Shown: positions 25,026 to 35,148 of the stretch, in pieces
How positions within the stretch are numbered: position 1 is the first letter of the stretch
Layout: every line of letters begins with the position of its first letter
Source of the DNA: DATLYF01 sp035575095
Lineage (GTDB): Bacteria > Pseudomonadota > Gammaproteobacteria > Competibacterales > Competibacteraceae
Length of the DNA: 54,058 nucleotides
Assembly (NCBI GenBank): GCA_035575095.1
Contig: DATLYF010000009.1
Coordinates: forward strand, 1-54,058
Direction: 5' to 3'
Translations under genes and position numbers: made by a program
The notes under the pieces: generated by a model
The model's input: only the letters and a program-made list of their open reading frames with translations
What the model was told of the DNA's origin: nothing
The model's database searches: none

Positions 25026-25211
25026 TCAGCGCAGCAGATAGAGCAGCAGCAGCCCGAATAGCATGCTGACCAGGCCGATGGTGCGCAGGCTGCGATCGTC
25101 CAGCTGCACCAGTTGCAGCAAGGCCTGGCGCACGGCAGCGGGATTGACAAAGGGCAGGATACCCTCCAATACCAACATCAAGCCGACGGCGGCGAGCAAA
25201 TCATGCCACAT
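25026..25211 (-). CDS. DUF2065 small membrane protein (YjeT-like)
   Basis: This 61-residue protein has two hydrophobic helices: DLLAAVGLMLVLEGILPFV at the N-terminus and IGLVSMLFGLLLLYLLR at the C-terminus. The family member yjeT sits between hflC and purA in E. coli, as here. I prefer ATG 25211 (MWHDLL); an in-frame GTG lies at 25223. The start is only about 13 bases past the T-run of the hflC terminator, so the message must come from read-through or start within that hairpin. Function unknown. Confidence 0.8.
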   Translation of the reverse strand: MWHDLLAAVGLMLVLEGILPFVNPAAVRQALLQLVQLDDRSLRTIGLVSMLFGLLLLYLLR

Positions 25212-25223
25212 CCGACATCCCAC

Positions 25224-25253
25224 AAAAAAATCCGGGCGGGATAACCCGCCCGG
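25224..25253 (-). terminator. Strong terminator after hflC
   Basis: On the minus strand CCGGGCGGG / CCCGCCCGG (loop TTAT) is followed by A and then seven Ts. The nine-base GC stem makes it one of the strongest in the window. Confidence 0.88.
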
Positions 25254-25290
25254 GTCGTCGCTTCGTCATTCTCGGACCCGCGGCACCGGC

Positions 25291-26163
25291 TCAGCGTGTG
25301 GACTGATTGAAGAAGCGGAAGAAATCGGAATCCGGCTGCAACACCAGCATATCCTGCTTGTCCTGGAAAGTGGCGCGATAGGCGCTCAGGCTGCGGTAGA
25401 AGGCGTAGAAATCCGCATCCTGACCGTAGGCTTGAGCGTAGATCTCGGCAGCTCGGGCATCCCCCTCGCCGCGGATGCGCTCGGCGTCGCGGAATGCCTC
25501 GGCCAGCAGCACGGTGCGCTGGCGGTCGGCTTCGGCCTTGATGCGCTCGGCGACCTCGGCACCGCGCGAACGAAAATCGCGGGCCACACGCTCGCGCTCG
25601 GCGCGCATGCGGCTGAACACCGAGTCGCTAACGTCCGCGGGCAGGTCGATGCGCTTGATGCGCACATCCAGCACCTCGATGCCCAGCGCCTCGGCCTCGC
25701 GATTGGTGGTGGTGGTCAACACTTGCATGATCTGGGCGCGGTCGCCGGAGACCACATCCTGCAGGGTGCGCTTGCTGAACTCGCTGCGCAGGCCGTCCTT
25801 GATGATCTGGTCCAGACGCAGGTTGGCCCGCACCGGATCACCGGCCACGGCAGTGTAGAAGCGCGCCACCTCTCTGATGCGCCACTTGACGAAGGAATCG
25901 ACGATGACGTTCTTCTTCTCCGCCGTAAGGAAACGCTCAGGCTCGGTGTCCAGGGTCTGCACCCGGGCGTCGAACTTGCGCACATTGTTGATTAGCGGGA
26001 TCTGGAAATGCAAACCGGGCTTATAGTTGGATTGCACGATCTCGCCGAGCTGGAAGCGCACCGCGACCTCGTACTCCTGCACGGTAAACACCGCCATGGA
26101 ACCGAGGATCAGGACGGCAGCGCCTATACCCAGCAGGACGTTCCTGGAAAAAGGGCTCATCAT
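25291..26163 (-). CDS. hflC: FtsH modulator HflC
   Basis: The 290-residue SPFH/prohibitin-family membrane protein forms a cage with HflK around the FtsH protease in the inner membrane. It has one N-terminal helix (about 9-27). The SPFH domain contains VQEYEVAVRFQLGEIV and PGLHFQIPLINNVRKFDARVQTLD. A long helical region follows, with DIRIKRIDLP-type sequence. Its ATG overlaps the hflK stop by one base (TGATG), giving translational coupling. Confidence 0.95.
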   Translation of the reverse strand: MMSPFSRNVLLGIGAAVLILGSMAVFTVQEYEVAVRFQLGEIVQSNYKPGLHFQIPLINNVRKFDARVQTLDTEPERFLTAEKKNVIVDSFVKWRIREVARFYTAVAGDPVRANLRLDQIIKDGLRSEFSKRTLQDVVSGDRAQIMQVLTTTTNREAEALGIEVLDVRIKRIDLPADVSDSVFSRMRAERERVARDFRSRGAEVAERIKAEADRQRTVLLAEAFRDAERIRGEGDARAAEIYAQAYGQDADFYAFYRSLSAYRATFQDKQDMLVLQPDSDFFRFFNQSTR

Positions 26164-27374
26164 CAGCGGCTCTCCCGGATACGGCTGGTGTCACGTTCGC
26201 GCATACGGCTGCCGCCGACGCTGTCGGCGGGCTCCGTCGGGCTGGCCGGCAGCGCTTCGAAGCCGCGCTGATCGCCGATTGCGCCGGAACGGCTGCTGCC
26301 CTGTACCAGTTTGTCCAGCGGCAGGTAGAACAGACTGTTGCCGCCCTGCACGTCCATCAGAACCTTGCTGGAATTGGACAGCACCGACTCCATGGTTTCC
26401 AGATACAGACGCTGCCGGGTTACTTCGGGCGCCTTCTGGTACTCCGCGACAAGCTGGCTGAAGCGGGCAGCCTCACCCTCGGCCTTGGCGATAGCCTGTT
26501 CCTTGTAGGCCACCGCCTCCTCCAGACGCCGCGCCGCCTGGCCGCGAGCCTTGGGCAGGATGTCGTTGGCATAGGCCTCGGCCTCGTTCTTTTGGCGCTG
26601 CTCGTCCTCGCGCGCCTTGATGGCATCGGCGAAGGCATCCTGCACCTCTTCCGGCGGCTGGGCATCCTGCAGGTTGACGTTGGTGAGCTGCAGACCGGTG
26701 TTGTACTGGTCGAGGATTTGCTGGGCCAGGAGCTTGACGTCGGCCACCACGTCGCTACGACCCTCGGTGAGGACGAAGTCCATGGCACTCTTGCCCACGG
26801 TCTCGCGCACCGCGCTCTCGATCACCTGCTGCAGAGTAGCCTCGGGGTCTACCACATTGAACAGGAAAGCGCGCGGATCCTTGATCTGGTATTGCACCGA
26901 GATCTGGATGTTGACGATATTCTCGTCCTGGGTGAGCATCAGCGCCTCTTTCGGTACCGAGCGCGAGCCCTGACGGCCGGCGGAACGGTAGCCGATCTCC
27001 ATCACTCGCCGCTGCTCGACGTCGACGATCTCGTGGCGCTCGATCGGCCAGGGCAGGCGCCAATGCGGCCCCGGCGCGGTGGTGTCGATATAGCGGCCGA
27101 AGCGCAGCACCACGCCGCGCTTGCCCTCGTCGACGATATAGATACCGGAGAATATCCACCCCACCAGCACCACGCCGACGATCAGCCACAGGCCCTTGCT
27201 CCTGCGCAGGGGCGGCAAACCGGCGCCAGCACCGCCTGCGGTCTTGCCACCCAGCAGGCCGCCTAGCTTGGCGGACAGCTTGCGCAGTACCTCGTCCAGG
27301 TCGGGGGGCCCTTGGTCGCGGTTGTTGCCGCCCCACGGGTCACGATTGCCGCCACCCGGTTCGTTCCAGGCCAT
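26163..27374 (-). CDS. hflK: FtsH modulator HflK
   Basis: The 403-residue partner of HflC has a glycine- and asparagine-rich N-terminus (MAWNEPGGGNRDPWGG), a transmembrane helix at about 62-80 (GLWLIVGVVLVGWIFSGIYIV), an SPFH domain and a coiled-coil tail ending in a disordered region. The motif DPEATLQQVIESAVRETVGKS is characteristic. It follows hflX by 36 bases. Confidence 0.95.
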   Translation of the reverse strand: MAWNEPGGGNRDPWGGNNRDQGPPDLDEVLRKLSAKLGGLLGGKTAGGAGAGLPPLRRSKGLWLIVGVVLVGWIFSGIYIVDEGKRGVVLRFGRYIDTTAPGPHWRLPWPIERHEIVDVEQRRVMEIGYRSAGRQGSRSVPKEALMLTQDENIVNIQISVQYQIKDPRAFLFNVVDPEATLQQVIESAVRETVGKSAMDFVLTEGRSDVVADVKLLAQQILDQYNTGLQLTNVNLQDAQPPEEVQDAFADAIKAREDEQRQKNEAEAYANDILPKARGQAARRLEEAVAYKEQAIAKAEGEAARFSQLVAEYQKAPEVTRQRLYLETMESVLSNSSKVLMDVQGGNSLFYLPLDKLVQGSSRSGAIGDQRGFEALPASPTEPADSVGGSRMRERDTSRIRESR

Positions 27375-27410
27375 GTCTCGCTCCAGTCTTGACGATCAAA
27401 AAGGCCGATT

Positions 27411-28742
27411 CTAGGAGTTGCCCGCTGCCCGCTGCAAGGGACGGGTGTCCATGCGTGCCTCCAGCCAGGCCGCGTCCAGCCCCTCCTGGCGGCACAACTG
27501 TAATAGGTTGCGGCGCGAGGTGCGGATTTCCAGCAGCCAGTCACCATCGAGCGCCACCTGCTCGCTGCGCACCGCACCCAGTTCAAACAGTCGCGCCCGC
27601 AACCGCCCCGCCTGGCTCGGCGGCAGGCGCAGCCAACCCTGCCAGCTCTCCCCGCCGAGACGCTCGTCCAAGGCCGCGAGCAACAGGTCGACACCGGCCC
27701 CGGTGACGGCAGACAGCCATACCGCCCGCACCGCGCCGCTTTCATCGCGCTCCAGACGTGGCCCCTGGCTGTTCAGGCGATCGATCTTGTTGTAGACGCG
27801 CAGGCAGGGGATGTCGGCCGCACCGATCTGTTGCAGCACCGATTCCACCTCGGTGAGGTAGACATCGCGCTGGCTGTCGCTGGCGTCGATGACGTGCAGT
27901 AGCAGGTCCGCCTCGCTGGTTTCCTGCAGGGTGGAGCGGAACGCTGCGATCAGTTCGTGGGGCAGGTGACTGATGAAGCCCACCGTGTCGGCCAGCACCA
28001 ACGGCTCCCGGCTGCCCGGAAGCTGCAGGCGGCGCAACGTCGGATCGAGGGTGGCGAAAAGCTGATCGGCAGCATATACCCCGGCTTCGGTGAGCCGGTT
28101 GAACAGCGTGGACTTGCCAGCATTGGTATAGCCCACCAGGGATACGGTGGGAATCTCGGCCTTGCGCCGCGCCTGACGGTTCTGGTGACGCTGCTCCATC
28201 ACCCGCTCCAGACGGCGGCGCAACTGCTTGATGCGCTCGCCGATCAGGCGCCGATCGAGCTCGAGCTGAGTCTCGCCGGGACCGCGCAGGCCAATACCGC
28301 CGCGCTGCCGCTCCAAGTGGGTCCAGCCGCGCACCAGGCGGGTGGACATGTGGCGCAACTGGGCCAGCTCCACCTGCAGCTTGCCCTCGAAACTGCGGGC
28401 ACGCTGGGCGAAGATATCGAGTATCAGACCCGTGCGATCCACCACCCGGCACTTGAGCAGGGACTCCAGATTGCGTTCCTGGCTGGGGGTCAGATCGTGG
28501 TCGAAGATCACCAGCTCGGCCCCGGTGTTCTGCACCAGGTCGCGAATCTCCTCGGCCTTGCCGCTACCCACGAACAGACGGGCGTCGGGTACGCGGCGGC
28601 TTCCCCCCACCATCCCGACGCACCGCGCGCCGGCGGAAGCGGCTAGCGCCCGGAACTCCTCCAGGTCACGCTCGCCTTCCCCGGCACTCAGGGACAGATG
28701 GACCAATACAGCGTATTCGCCGCTACTTGGTCGCTCGAACAA
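27411..28742 (-). CDS. hflX: Ribosome-associated GTPase HflX
   Basis: The 443-residue GTPase splits stalled or heat-damaged 70S ribosomes. The N-terminal subdomain includes FVGSGKAEEI and VIFDHDLTPSQERNLE, and the linker helix is RGGIGLRGPGETQLELDRR. G motifs follow: GYTNAGKSTLFN (about 203-214), DTVGFISHLPHELIAAF and NKIDRL. The start is TTG 28742 (LFERPSSGEY), with GGAG nine bases away; HflX proteins commonly begin at this point. It is 37 bases after hfq. Confidence 0.95.
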   Translation of the reverse strand: MFERPSSGEYAVLVHLSLSAGEGERDLEEFRALAASAGARCVGMVGGSRRVPDARLFVGSGKAEEIRDLVQNTGAELVIFDHDLTPSQERNLESLLKCRVVDRTGLILDIFAQRARSFEGKLQVELAQLRHMSTRLVRGWTHLERQRGGIGLRGPGETQLELDRRLIGERIKQLRRRLERVMEQRHQNRQARRKAEIPTVSLVGYTNAGKSTLFNRLTEAGVYAADQLFATLDPTLRRLQLPGSREPLVLADTVGFISHLPHELIAAFRSTLQETSEADLLLHVIDASDSQRDVYLTEVESVLQQIGAADIPCLRVYNKIDRLNSQGPRLERDESGAVRAVWLSAVTGAGVDLLLAALDERLGGESWQGWLRLPPSQAGRLRARLFELGAVRSEQVALDGDWLLEIRTSRRNLLQLCRQEGLDAAWLEARMDTRPLQRAAGNS

Positions 28743-28779
28743 ACGGCTTTACTCCTCGCGCTCCGCTTTGCTCCGGCGC

Positions 28780-29034
28780 TCAGTGCCCTTCGGACTCGCC
28801 GCCGGAGTGTTCCTCACCCAGGCTGAGACGTACATTACGCGAAGGCACCACCGTGGAGATGGCGTGTTTGTAGATCATCTGGCTGACGCTGTTTTTCAAC
28901 AGCACCACAAATTGGTCGAAGGATTCGATCTGGCCCTGCAGCTTGATTCCATTCACCAGGTAGATCGAAACCGGAATTCGCTCCTTGCGCAGCGCATTCA
29001 GAAAAGGTTCCTGAAGGGAATGGCCTTTTGCCAT
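28780..29034 (-). CDS. hfq: RNA chaperone Hfq
   Basis: The 84-residue hexameric Sm-like protein pairs small RNAs with mRNAs. It starts MAKGHSLQEPFLNALRKERIPV, with the Sm motifs SIYLVNGIKLQGQIESFDQFVVLLKN and IYKHAISTVVP, then a short acidic/His tail. ATG 29034 with GGAGA upstream; the longer open frame is not needed. It has its usual position after miaA and before hflX. Confidence 0.98.
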   Translation of the reverse strand: MAKGHSLQEPFLNALRKERIPVSIYLVNGIKLQGQIESFDQFVVLLKNSVSQMIYKHAISTVVPSRNVRLSLGEEHSGGESEGH

Positions 29035-29125
29035 GTTGGGTTCTCCATTATTTTTTGTAATCAATGTCATGTGGAGCGGCGCAGTTGGCATTCTAGCACA
29101 GCATCACGAGTCCCGCGCTCACCGC

Positions 29126-30084
29126 TCAGTTGTCTCGATGCCACCACTCGCCGCCCCCGACCAGGCGGAGCACGCGCTCCAGTAGGTCGGGGGCGCCGCT
29201 GTTCAACCAGTGTGCGTCGCGCTCGGCACGCAACCAGGTGAGCTGGCGCTTGGCGAATTGCCGCGTAGCGACAACGCCGCGCCGTACCATCTCCGTGTAA
29301 TCGTAACGCCCCTCCAGGTATTCCCAGACCTGGCGATAGCCCACCGCGCGCATCGCGGGCTTGTCCAGTCCCAGATCACCGCGCCCGCGCAGGCGCTCCA
29401 CTTCGGCCACGAAACCTGCCTCCAGCATGCATCGAAAGCGCCGCTCGATGCGCTCATGCAGCATCTCCCGCGACGGCGACAATACCAGCTTGAGCACGGC
29501 GAACCGCAAAAATTCGTCCTGACGCTGAGCATAAAGTTCCGTCATCGGACGGCCGCTGATGACATACACTTCCAGCGCCCGCAGGATGCGCTGGCTGTCG
29601 TTGGGATGGATGCGCGCCGCGGCCTGAGGATCCACCTCGGCCAGCCAGCGATGCATGGCGGCAAGCCCCAGTCGCGCGGTCTCCGCCTCCAGCTCCGCCC
29701 GTACCGCGGGATCCGCCGAGGGTAGCCGCGACAGCCCATGCTGCAACGCACGATAATACAACATCGTCCCCCCCGCCAACAGCGGAATCTTGCCGCTGGC
29801 GGTGATCTCCTCCATGGCCGCCAGGGCGTCGGCACGAAAGCGGGCAGCGGAGTAGCTCTCCGCTGGATCGAGGATATCGATGAGACGATGGGGAGCACGC
29901 CGCAGGATCTCGGCGTCCGGCTTGGCGGTGCCGATGTCCATGCCGCGGTAGATCATCGCCGAGTCGACACTGATGATCTCGAACGGCATCCGCTCCACCA
30001 AAGCCACCGCCAGATCGGTCTTGCCGGAGGCGGTGGGTCCCATGAGGAACAGGGCCGGGGGCAGCGGAAGTTCGCTCACGAGCA

Positions 30085-30085
<1 letters not shown>
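29126..30085 (-). CDS. miaA: tRNA dimethylallyltransferase
   Basis: The 319-residue enzyme transfers dimethylallyl to A37 of tRNAs reading U-starting codons. It has P-loop GPTASGKTDLAVAL (about 15-28), SVDSAMIYRGMDIGTAKP, HRLIDILDPAESYSAARF, LLAGGTMLYYRAL and the C-terminal MRAVGYRQVWEYLEG and TRQFAKRQLTWLR. The ATG at 30085 overlaps the mutL stop by one base (TGATG). The N-terminal extension of the open frame upstream is not used. Confidence 0.96.
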
Positions 30086-31899
<1,814 letters not shown>

Positions 31900-31940
31900 G
31901 GAGGTCGGCGCCGGCCCGGGACGAGCCGGCGCAACGAGAC

Positions 31941-33098
31941 TCAGCGCAGACTGCGCTCGAGGATGTCGAGGATCAGTTTGGCACCGTCGGAGCGGTCGGG
32001 CTGGCCGCTGCTATCCTGTACCAGCACGATGGTCTTATCGCCTTGCCCGGCCAGACGCACCTTGTGCCGAGTACCGGGGGTGTAGTCGGGTTGATCGCTA
32101 CGCCAGAACATCAGGCGGGAGAGCACGCCGCCGCTCTTCTGGCTGCCGCCGTTGTCGTCGCGCTCCCGATATTCCACCAGGTACAGGCCGTTCTGACGGT
32201 CCTGGTCCTCCACGGTGAAGTTGCCGCTGTCCAGGGCCAAGCCCACCCGCCGCCAGGTGGTGTCGTAGTCCTGCGCCACCAGGAGCTGCTGGGTGCCGTC
32301 GGCGCGCGGCTGGCGCAGCACCCGGCTCGCGTTGGCAGCGGCCGTGGACTGACCGCTCTTGGCCAGCTCGGCGGCGGCGCGCTTCTCCGAAGCCCCCAGG
32401 GAGACCATGAGACGGTTGAGCATCTCCGCCTCCAGCTCCGGATCGGCGGGGCGCGGTTCCCATACGATGGTCTCGCCGTCGCGGCCGCGGCTCACCTCCT
32501 GCATGCCGTAGTGGGTGAGGAATACGGCGGTGCCGCTACCCATACGCTCCAGCCGCAGCTTGAACTTGTCGCGGGTCGGGGCGGAATAGGCGAAGTCGAG
32601 GGCCTTCTTCAGGACGGAACGGATCAGGTCCTCGGGAATGTCGGCGCGATTCTCCGCCCACTCGGTCTCCATGATGCCGGTGCGCGGATCCTCCTTGGCC
32701 AGGGTCAGGCCGTTGGCCAGCCAGAAATCCTTGAGGCGCGGCCACAGTACCTCAGGGCTGGCCTCCACCTGCAGCCAGCGCCGTCCGCCCTCGTTCTTGA
32801 TCACCATGCTGTCGGGCTGCACCAACACCGCCTCGGCGCCGGCTACACGGCCATCGCTGCGCTCGCTGGCGTAGTCGCTGAGGCTGGCGCTGCCGCTGGG
32901 ATTGATCTCCGGCACCACCAGGGTCTCGTCGATGGTGGTGTTGGTCAGGTCAGGCGGCACCTCCAGGGGTGAGGTCAACTTGCTGTTACGGTAGTCTGGG
33001 CGGCGGTCGGGAATGATGCTGCCGGAGCTGCTGCAGGCGGCGAGGGTGACGACTCCCAGCGCCAGCAGCAGGACACGGGTCAGACGCGGTTGCTGCAT
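31941..33098 (-). CDS. bamC: Outer membrane assembly lipoprotein BamC
   Basis: The 385-residue lipoprotein component of the BAM complex inserts outer-membrane proteins. A signal peptide ends in lipobox LAAC with the lipidated Cys at about 22, followed by the conserved unstructured segment DRRPDYRNSKLTSPLEVPPDL, which contacts BamD. Two helix-grip domains follow (RRWLQVEASPEVLWPRLKDFW and TTWRRVGLALDSGNFTVEDQDR). It lies 18 bases after dapA, the same pair as dapA-nlpB in E. coli. Confidence 0.9.
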   Translation of the reverse strand: MQQPRLTRVLLLALGVVTLAACSSSGSIIPDRRPDYRNSKLTSPLEVPPDLTNTTIDETLVVPEINPSGSASLSDYASERSDGRVAGAEAVLVQPDSMVIKNEGGRRWLQVEASPEVLWPRLKDFWLANGLTLAKEDPRTGIMETEWAENRADIPEDLIRSVLKKALDFAYSAPTRDKFKLRLERMGSGTAVFLTHYGMQEVSRGRDGETIVWEPRPADPELEAEMLNRLMVSLGASEKRAAAELAKSGQSTAAANASRVLRQPRADGTQQLLVAQDYDTTWRRVGLALDSGNFTVEDQDRQNGLYLVEYRERDDNGGSQKSGGVLSRLMFWRSDQPDYTPGTRHKVRLAGQGDKTIVLVQDSSGQPDRSDGAKLILDILERSLR

Positions 33099-33116
33099 AA
33101 TCTCGCTCTCCCGCCC

Positions 33117-33998
33117 TCAGCCGGCCAGGATGCCGGCCCGCGCCAGTGCCGCCCGCAGCGTTGGCCGGTGCTCCTCGGACAGGGGCACCAGCGGCAGGCG
33201 GATACCGGTGTCGATCAGCCCCATCTCGTGCAGGGCCCACTTCACCGGGATCGGGTTGGACTCCAGGAACAGGGCCTTGTGCAGCTCGGCCAGGCCGGCG
33301 TCGATGCGCTCGGCCTCGCTACGGTCGCCTTTGAGGGCGGCGGCGCACAGCTCATGCATGGCCTTGGGGGCGACGTTGGCGGTCACCGAGATCACGCCCT
33401 TGCCACCGGATAGGATCACCTCGGCGGCGATTGGATCATCGCCGCTGTAGAGATCGAGACGATCACCACAGCGCGCCATCACCTCGCGGGCACGCTCGAG
33501 CTTGCCGCTAGCCTCTTTGATGCCAATGATGTTAGGGATATGGGAGAGGCGCTCGACGGTTTCCGGCAGCAGGTCACAGGCGGTGCGCCCGGGCACGTTG
33601 TACAGGATCTGCGGAATGGGCACGCTCTCGGCGATGAGCTTGAAGTGGCGATAAAGCCCTTCCTGGGTCGGCTTATTGTAATAAGGTGTCACCAGCAAAC
33701 AGGCGTCGGCCCCGTCCTCCATTGCCCAACGGGTAAGCTCGATGGCCTCGGCGGTGGCATTGGCGCCGGTTCCGGCGATCACCGGCACGCGTCCGCCCGC
33801 CAGCTCCACGACGCGGCGCACTACGGTGCGGTGCTCCTCGAAACTGAGGGTCGCGGATTCGCCAGTGGTGCCCACCGCCACGATGGCGTCGGTGCCGTTC
33901 TCCAGGTGGAACTCGACCAGCCGCGCCAGGGCCTCGAAGTCCAGGCTGCCGTCCGCCCGCATCGGCGTTACCAGCGCCACCATGCTGCCATGGAACAT
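33117..33998 (-). CDS. dapA: 4-hydroxy-tetrahydrodipicolinate synthase
   Basis: The 293-residue lysine/diaminopimelate pathway enzyme condenses pyruvate with aspartate semialdehyde. Active-site residues are visible: the TTGE motif (VGTTGESATL), YNVPGRTACDL with the catalytic Tyr, and IIGIKEASG with the Schiff-base Lys at about 161. It is divergent from gcvR, and the next gene is bamC. Confidence 0.97.
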   Translation of the reverse strand: MFHGSMVALVTPMRADGSLDFEALARLVEFHLENGTDAIVAVGTTGESATLSFEEHRTVVRRVVELAGGRVPVIAGTGANATAEAIELTRWAMEDGADACLLVTPYYNKPTQEGLYRHFKLIAESVPIPQILYNVPGRTACDLLPETVERLSHIPNIIGIKEASGKLERAREVMARCGDRLDLYSGDDPIAAEVILSGGKGVISVTANVAPKAMHELCAAALKGDRSEAERIDAGLAELHKALFLESNPIPVKWALHEMGLIDTGIRLPLVPLSEEHRPTLRAALARAGILAG

Positions 33999-34079
33999 AA
34001 AGTGTCTCCGCTTGCATTGAACTGCAACCGAGGCATGGTACGTGCCGCGGCGGTGCTTGACAAGCAGCCGGGAAGGCTG

Positions 34080-34108
34080 TTTCCAGCCATGGTCTAACCC
34101 GTTACACT
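34080..34108 (+). promoter_or_regulatory. Candidate gcvR promoter
   Basis: TTTCCA (34080-34085) and TACACT (34103-34108) are spaced by 17 bases and match four of six consensus positions each. Transcription would begin about 26 bases before the gcvR GTG. Confidence 0.35.
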
Positions 34109-34141
34109 GGTTGTAAAAACACCAGCCAACTGGAACTTTTC

Positions 34142-34672
34142 GTGAAGAATTACCTGCTCGTCACCGCCCTTGGCGAGAACCAGCCGGGTTTCGTCAGCAC
34201 CCTCACCCAGGCGGTGACGGAGGCCGGCTGCAGCATCGTCGACAGCCGCATGGTAGCCCTGGGCAGCGAGTTTGCCGCCATCCTCATGGTGCACGGCAAC
34301 TGGAACACGCTGGCCAAGCTGGAGGCGCAGCTCAAGCGCCTGGAGCAGAACCAGGGGCTGCACCTCCTGGCCCAGCGCTGCGAGGGCCGGCGTGGCCAGC
34401 GCGACCTGCTGCCCTATGCGGTGGAGGTAATCGCCCTGGATCAGCCGGGCATCGTCCACAGCCTGGCGGAGTTCTTCAGCAGCCGCGCCATTCTCATCGA
34501 GGAACTGGTGTGCCGCAGCTACAGCGCCCCGCACACCGGCACGCCGATGTTTTCCGTGAACATGGTGGTCGGCATTCCGGCCAATCTGCACATCGCCATG
34601 CTGAGGGAAGAGTTCATGGATTTCTGTGATCATCTCAACCTCGACGCGGTCATGGAGCCGGTGAAGGGATGA
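34142..34672 (+). CDS. gcvR: Glycine cleavage system regulator GcvR (tandem ACT)
   Basis: The 176-residue protein has two ACT domains: LLVTALGENQPGFVSTLTQAVTEAGCSIVDSRM and YAVEVIALDQPGIVHSLAEFFSSRAILIEEL. In E. coli GcvR binds GcvA and represses the glycine cleavage genes when glycine is low. It starts with GTG (34142) and has only a weak ribosome binding site. Its stop overlaps the bcp start (ATGA), as in the E. coli gcvR-bcp pair. Confidence 0.85.
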   Translation: MKNYLLVTALGENQPGFVSTLTQAVTEAGCSIVDSRMVALGSEFAAILMVHGNWNTLAKLEAQLKRLEQNQGLHLLAQRCEGRRGQRDLLPYAVEVIALDQPGIVHSLAEFFSSRAILIEELVCRSYSAPHTGTPMFSVNMVVGIPANLHIAMLREEFMDFCDHLNLDAVMEPVKG

Positions 34673-35148
34673 GCGCGCCGACGCTCGGACAGCCGGTCCC
34701 GGAGTTCACCGGCCAGGCCACGGGCGGCCGCACCCTGAGCCCTGGCGATCTGCGCGGGCGCTGGTGGGTGCTGTACTTCTACCCCAAGGACAACACCCCT
34801 GGCTGTACCCAGGAAGGTCAGGACTTCCGCGACCTCTACCCGGAATTCCAGGCGCTCGGCGCCGAGGTGATCGGCGTCTCCCGCGACGGTCTGAAGAGCC
34901 ACGACAACTTCGCCAGCAAATTCGGCTTTCCTTTTCCCCTGATCAGCGACGCCGACGAGCATCTGTGCCGGGTCTTCGACGTGATCAAACCCAAGAAGAT
35001 GTACGGCAAAGAAGTTCGCGGCGTCGAGCGCAGCACCTTTCTGGTCGACCCGCAAGGGGTACTGACGGCCGAGTGGCGCGGCGTCAAGGTGCCCGGCCAC
35101 GCCCGAACGGTGCTGGCGGCACTGCTTGAACGGATAAACAGTCCATGA
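34669..35148 (+). CDS. bcp: Thioredoxin-dependent thiol peroxidase (BCP/PrxQ)
   Basis: The 159-residue peroxiredoxin has its peroxidatic Cys in FYPKDNTPGCTQEGQDFRDL at about residue 45. The resolving Cys five residues later, found in many BCPs, is replaced here (TQEGQ). A second Cys in DEHLCRVFD near 103 could serve instead. It overlaps gcvR and phoH by four bases each (ATGA), so the three genes form a coupled unit. Confidence 0.93.
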   Translation: MSAPTLGQPVPEFTGQATGGRTLSPGDLRGRWWVLYFYPKDNTPGCTQEGQDFRDLYPEFQALGAEVIGVSRDGLKSHDNFASKFGFPFPLISDADEHLCRVFDVIKPKKMYGKEVRGVERSTFLVDPQGVLTAEWRGVKVPGHARTVLAALLERINSP

